Source: Manduca sexta (Eukaryota; Arthropoda; Insecta; Lepidoptera; Sphingidae). From it: a stretch of DNA of 64,000 nucleotides. A program made the translations under genes and the position numbers. Below the pieces are notes generated by a model. It searched no databases, was not told the DNA's origin, and worked only from the letters and a program-made list of their open reading frames with translations. Shown piece by piece: positions 60,817 through 64,000 of the stretch (positions are counted from its first letter, which is position 1; every line of letters starts with the position of its first letter). The stretch lies in the NCBI RefSeq assembly GCF_014839805.1, contig NC_051119.1, positions 1-64,000 of the forward strand, read 5' to 3'.

Positions 60817-61767
60817 AATTTTAAAATTTAAAAAAAGTTGTATAATTGTAAAATGTAGGTAGATATTGTAACTTTGACTTTACGGATGAACAACACCTCA
60901 GTCCCCCCCGTGACCATGAAGGCTGCAAAGTCTTCGAAACGTCGGGAGAAAATAAAATACCAGCACCGCGATAGAATCCGAAAATTAGTTTAATTTCAAT
61001 CTCTATCTACTAAGATATATTGAATTGTTTGAGATTAAAGTACCACAAACATGTACATAAAATTGTCCCAGGTATCGCAAACAAAACTTTGCTTTAGTAC
61101 TAGTAAAGAGCATAGTACAGGCGCAGGAGTTTGAATGACTCCAAATATATCAGAGATAGAAAGGAGATAGACAGGCCTTAACCACCCTGCTTGTCCGCTT
61201 AATATAATTTTAATAATTAACCATAATAGCATAATATTATGGCGCACAATAATAATAATAATTTCAGACACAAGGCTTTTCGCCAGTAGTAGGATATTTG
61301 CGTGGGGATTTTGGGTACTAATTATTATGTTTTAAATTATTCTCAATAGTCCTTCACTTGACTCTCAACGCGGAATGACTAACGAAGGCTGGCGAGTGTG
61401 CTCCTGCGCAGCTACAAAATGTATAATCGGCAAAATACAAATTCCATGAAATACACATAGTGTGTCCCTATCACCGTACACAAGGTGTAAGCCATAGTGA
61501 AATACGTGTGCATTCCGGAATCAGTCTGTATATATCCCGTTGTAAACAAGCTGGCATAATTGTCTCGACTGGCGAGGGGTAATCATTTGTCACTATCAGT
61601 ATCAGTATATGAATCGACACTATCTGAACCCTACACCATTTACCAGGTACAAAGGGCGACTTTGCAGTGCCCTTAAAAAAATACTGAGGTGAATTCCTTT
61701 TAATATACAATTAGAAATATGTATAAATATAACTATGAAGGTATCGTGTAATCTACCTATAAAGGTA

Positions 61768-62249
61768 TCTAATATATAAAATTCTCGTGTCACAATGTTT
61801 GTCTCCGTACTCCTCCGAAACGGCTTTACCGATTTTAACCAAATTTTGCATGCATATTCAGTAGGTCTGAGAATCGGCCAACATCTATTTTTCATACCCC
61901 TAAGTGTTAAGGGTTGTCCACCCTTAACATTTTTTATAATTCTATACAAATTTTTATTTTTTTTTATTATGTCGCATTAAAAATACATTCAACCCTAAAT
62001 TTATACCCTTTTATCACCAATCCCTATTTTTTGTAAAAAAATGTTAAGGGTAAAACAAAGTCCCCGCTGCATCTGTCTGCCTGAACGTGTTAAACTCAAA
62101 AACTACCCAACGTATTAAGATGAAATTTGGTATGGAACAGTTTGAGACCCTGGGAAGAACATAGGCTCCCGGGAAACTACTACTTTTATAACGGAAAACT
62201 TTAGCCTGAAAAACTTTATAACGCGGGCGGAGCCGCGGGCAAAAGCTAG
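61768..62249 (+). mobile_element. Non-autonomous Helitron 1 (right arm only)
   Basis: It starts TCTAATATATAAAATTCTCG and ends CGGGCGGAGCCGCGGGCAAAAGCTAG, inserted between A and T. It is separated by only TA from Helitron 2. The left arm has the uninterrupted target. Confidence 0.85.
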
Positions 62250-62609
62250 TATCTATATATATAAAACAATGACGGGTTTGTTACAACACATAACTCGAGA
62301 CCTGCTGAACCAATTTTCATGGTTATTGATTCGTTGGATTTGTCTCCGCCCCGAATAGCAGAATACATCTTAAAAACAATGAAAACTCGATATGTGTAAT
62401 AATACTTAATCGTTTCAATAAATGCTCATTTTTGTTTATTACATGTCAAACATTTGTTGTCCAATCCTGTCAAATACTGTAACAACTATTCATGTGTGCG
62501 TTCAGAAATTTATTTTGTGTAAAATGTCTCGAAAGTTTAGGTACTGTTATATTTGTTTGTTTTAGACATTAATTTGTGTAAATTATTCAATTTTTAGAAA
62601 AAAAAACTA

Positions 62610-62975
62610 TACGCATATTAGCTGTAAATGATAAGAGAGGGAAAGGAATAAGGTAGAGGAGAGAGGGACCATCTCGAATAAAAGTGTATAGACAAATCGA
62701 GAAAAATCCAAAATAGCTCGGACCGGGACTCGAACCCGGGACTATTTGATTACAAGTCAACTGCTCTTCCTTCTGAGCTATTCGAGTTACTTTAGATTCA
62801 CATTCGTTTTGTCTATATCTATTATCGAGCCTCACCGTCCATCATACGGTAGTACACCATACGCATATTAGCTGTAAATGGTAAGAGAGGGAAAGGAATA
62901 GGGTGGAGGAGAGAGGGACCATCTCGAATAGAAGTGTATAGACGAATCGAGAAAAATCTAAATTAACTCGGAATA
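62610..62975. repeat. Imperfect tandem duplication inside Helitron 2
   Basis: The segment CATACGCATATTAGCTGTAA through TCGAGAAAAATC occurs at about 62610-62730 and again at 62858-62975. The second unit breaks off at the tRNA-like part (AACTCGGAATAATACC). Confidence 0.8.
62716..62787 (-). tRNA. tRNA-Thr(TGT)-like sequence, probably a pseudogene
   Basis: 72 nt on the minus strand with D arm TAGCTCAG...GAGC, anticodon loop CTTGTAA (anticodon TGT), T arm CCGGGTTCGAGTCCCGG. The acceptor stem pairs at only five of seven positions and the first anticodon-stem pair is mismatched. Its place inside a Helitron argues for a captured copy rather than a working gene. Confidence 0.6.
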
Positions 62976-63363
62976 ATACCTAAGATTTATTCTACAAGTT
63001 AACAGAAGTGTAAATGTCTTTTTATAGGTTGTCTATGATTTTTCTTGATAAGCTATTGTCTATGTCTGGAAAGTTCAGGCACTGTTATGAATTAATCCGA
63101 GTGTATCCCAATTTGCACAACATAGTTTTCAATCTTTTTTTTCTGACATGTGTTTGAAGTACTTAATTATTATTATTTTTAAATTTTTATTCTCATTCTG
63201 TATGTATTCATCATCGTTCTTCATTCATCATAATAAAATACTTTTATATTTCTATTATTTTGTATTGTTGTATTACGTTCATCAAAGCCTAAATTAGTTC
63301 AGCTAAAAGGTAACACGACACTCATTGACTGTTACGCGGTACGAAGTTCGCCGGGTCAGCTAG

Positions 63364-63571
63364 TACATTATAAAACAAAGTTCTCTTTTTTGGCTGTCTG
63401 TATGTTATTGATTTTCTCAAAATTTACTGAACGGATTTTTATAAAATTTGGTATGGAGATAGTTTAAAGCCCTGGGAAGGTTATAGGCTACTGTCTATCC
63501 CGGGAAAATATATAGCGGAACTTTTATCCAGGAAAATCCTTCACGCGGTCTAAGCCGCGAGCAAAAGCTAG
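63364..63571 (+). mobile_element. Short Helitron, right-arm copy
   Basis: Counterpart of 2163-2380; ends GCCGCGAGCAAAAGCTAG at 63571. Helitron 2 inserted at its 5' edge. Confidence 0.6.
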
Positions 63572-64000
63572 TCCTTTATAAGTACTTCCATTCTCAGTAG
63601 CTAATAAGCCCCCATATTAATTTACATACAAAATCAATTACCCGGAAACGTATACCGGAGCGGTGTCGTTTTTATTCACAGCATTAATTTCTATTTGAAC
63701 AATGTATCTTTCGCCCACATTGATACGGGCCTAATGATTTTAGCTTGTTAAAAATTAAGATATTAATGCCATTAGATTTTATGCCATGCCATTTCGGTTT
63801 AATTTTGTGTTTGCATAAATAAATGGCCGCAAGTTTCATCACATCAGGCATTAACAACTGGGGCCTTATTTTCTATGACAGTATAAACTCGTATGAGTGT
63901 CTTGTTAAATTGTCCTTGTGAAATTATAGTGGAATGGTATTCTGTATGCCAATTTCTATTATGTTAAATGCGGCGTGCGTTACGTGTTTCTTAGGAACGT

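Larger units (their letters stand above)
57855..61000 (+). mobile_element. Penelope-like element: main copy plus inverted partial copy
   Basis: The 3.1-kb insertion is absent from the left arm, where the empty site reads CTCTATCAACTAAG (near 3155). In the right arm CTCTATCTACTAA stands on both sides (57842-57854 and 61001-61013), a 13-bp target duplication. The structure is an inverted 5'-truncated copy (57886-58819) followed by the main copy (58820-61000), so both outer ends carry the same terminus (GAAACGTCGGGAG ... ATAGAATCCGAAAATTAG). Such head-to-head partial copies are typical of PLEs. The main ORF is broken, so the element is presumably not autonomous as written. Confidence 0.9.
62252..63363 (+). 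mobile_element. Non-autonomous Helitron 2 carrying a tRNA-like insert (right arm only)
   Basis: It starts TCTATATATATAAAACAATG and ends ACGAAGTTCGCCGGGTCAGCTAG, followed by T. It contains a roughly 250-bp tandem duplication (62610-62975), of which the first unit includes a tRNA-Thr-like sequence. No helicase or Rep coding was seen. Confidence 0.8.
45145..64000. repeat. Right arm of the giant inverted repeat
   Basis: Reverse-complement partner of 1734-16051; it continues beyond the window. Extra material relative to the left arm is the PLE at 57855-61000 and two Helitrons at 61768-63363, while the left arm has its own extra 325 bp (4343-4667). SINE 51848-52166, PLE terminus 54359-54445, the LINE tails and the MITEs are shared by both arms. 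Confidence 0.95.

Noticed and set aside
60905..60955. Confident hammerhead ribozyme call at the PLE end
   Set aside because: The CTGATGA core is incomplete in all copies read by eye, so it is kept only as a motif to test.
62587..62835. Minus-strand open frame of 82 codons with an IAQKEEQLTCNQ stretch
   Set aside because: It is the translation of the tRNA-like sequence at 62716-62787, a well-known false ORF pattern.

Overview
The window reads as AT-rich nuclear DNA of an insect, most likely a moth or butterfly (Lepidoptera). Genes are split by short consensus introns. The background is full of repeat types typical of that order: tRNA-derived SINEs, small Helitrons with a GC-rich 3' hairpin and a CTAG end, RTE-type LINE tails, foldback MITEs and a Penelope-like element (PLE). 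There is no sign of operons or of prokaryotic or viral gene organisation. The order is inferred from repeat types I recognise; no search was run.

Layout. (1) 1-1733: intron-like DNA with one exon (minus) coding an EGF-like module. (2) 1734-16051: left arm of a very large inverted repeat. (3) 16053-16552: a gap of exactly 500 N. (4) 16553-21338: two divergently transcribed serpin-family genes with TATA boxes about 0.9 kb apart; the minus-strand gene runs into the gap. (5) 24359-39212: a complete nine-exon gene (minus) for a lysosomal GH27 glycosidase (alpha-N-acetylgalactosaminidase / alpha-galactosidase), assembled here exon by exon into an open frame of 414 residues. (6) 43571-43766: a signal-peptide exon (plus). 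(7) 45145-64000: right arm of the inverted repeat, continuing past the window end. It carries insertions absent from the left arm: a 3.1-kb PLE and two Helitrons.

The main structural result is the inverted repeat. The left arm is, at base level, the pre-insertion allele of the right arm at the PLE and at both Helitrons. The left arm stops exactly at the N gap. The EGF exon next to the left arm has the splice phase and relative orientation expected for a downstream exon of the gene that starts at 43571. The simplest reading is that 1-16052 is the other haplotype of 45145-64000 and beyond, scaffolded backwards next to the gap. A true inverted segmental duplication is the alternative. Divergence along the arms is patchy, with near-identical blocks beside a roughly 2-kb diverged stretch.

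The two serpin genes are paralogues with the same intron position, and neither has the usual inhibitory hinge. Both are broken by apparent single-base losses (three in one, one in the other), mostly next to homopolymers, with no other stop codons. The PLE is broken in the same way: its T-run is 4 long in one copy and 6 in the other where 5 would be open. This may be sequencing error, although the GH27 gene in the same contig is intact. I found no wholly new system that I could defend. The best second-look items are the inverted repeat, the PLE with its terminal motif, and a pair of perfect hairpins in a GH27 intron.
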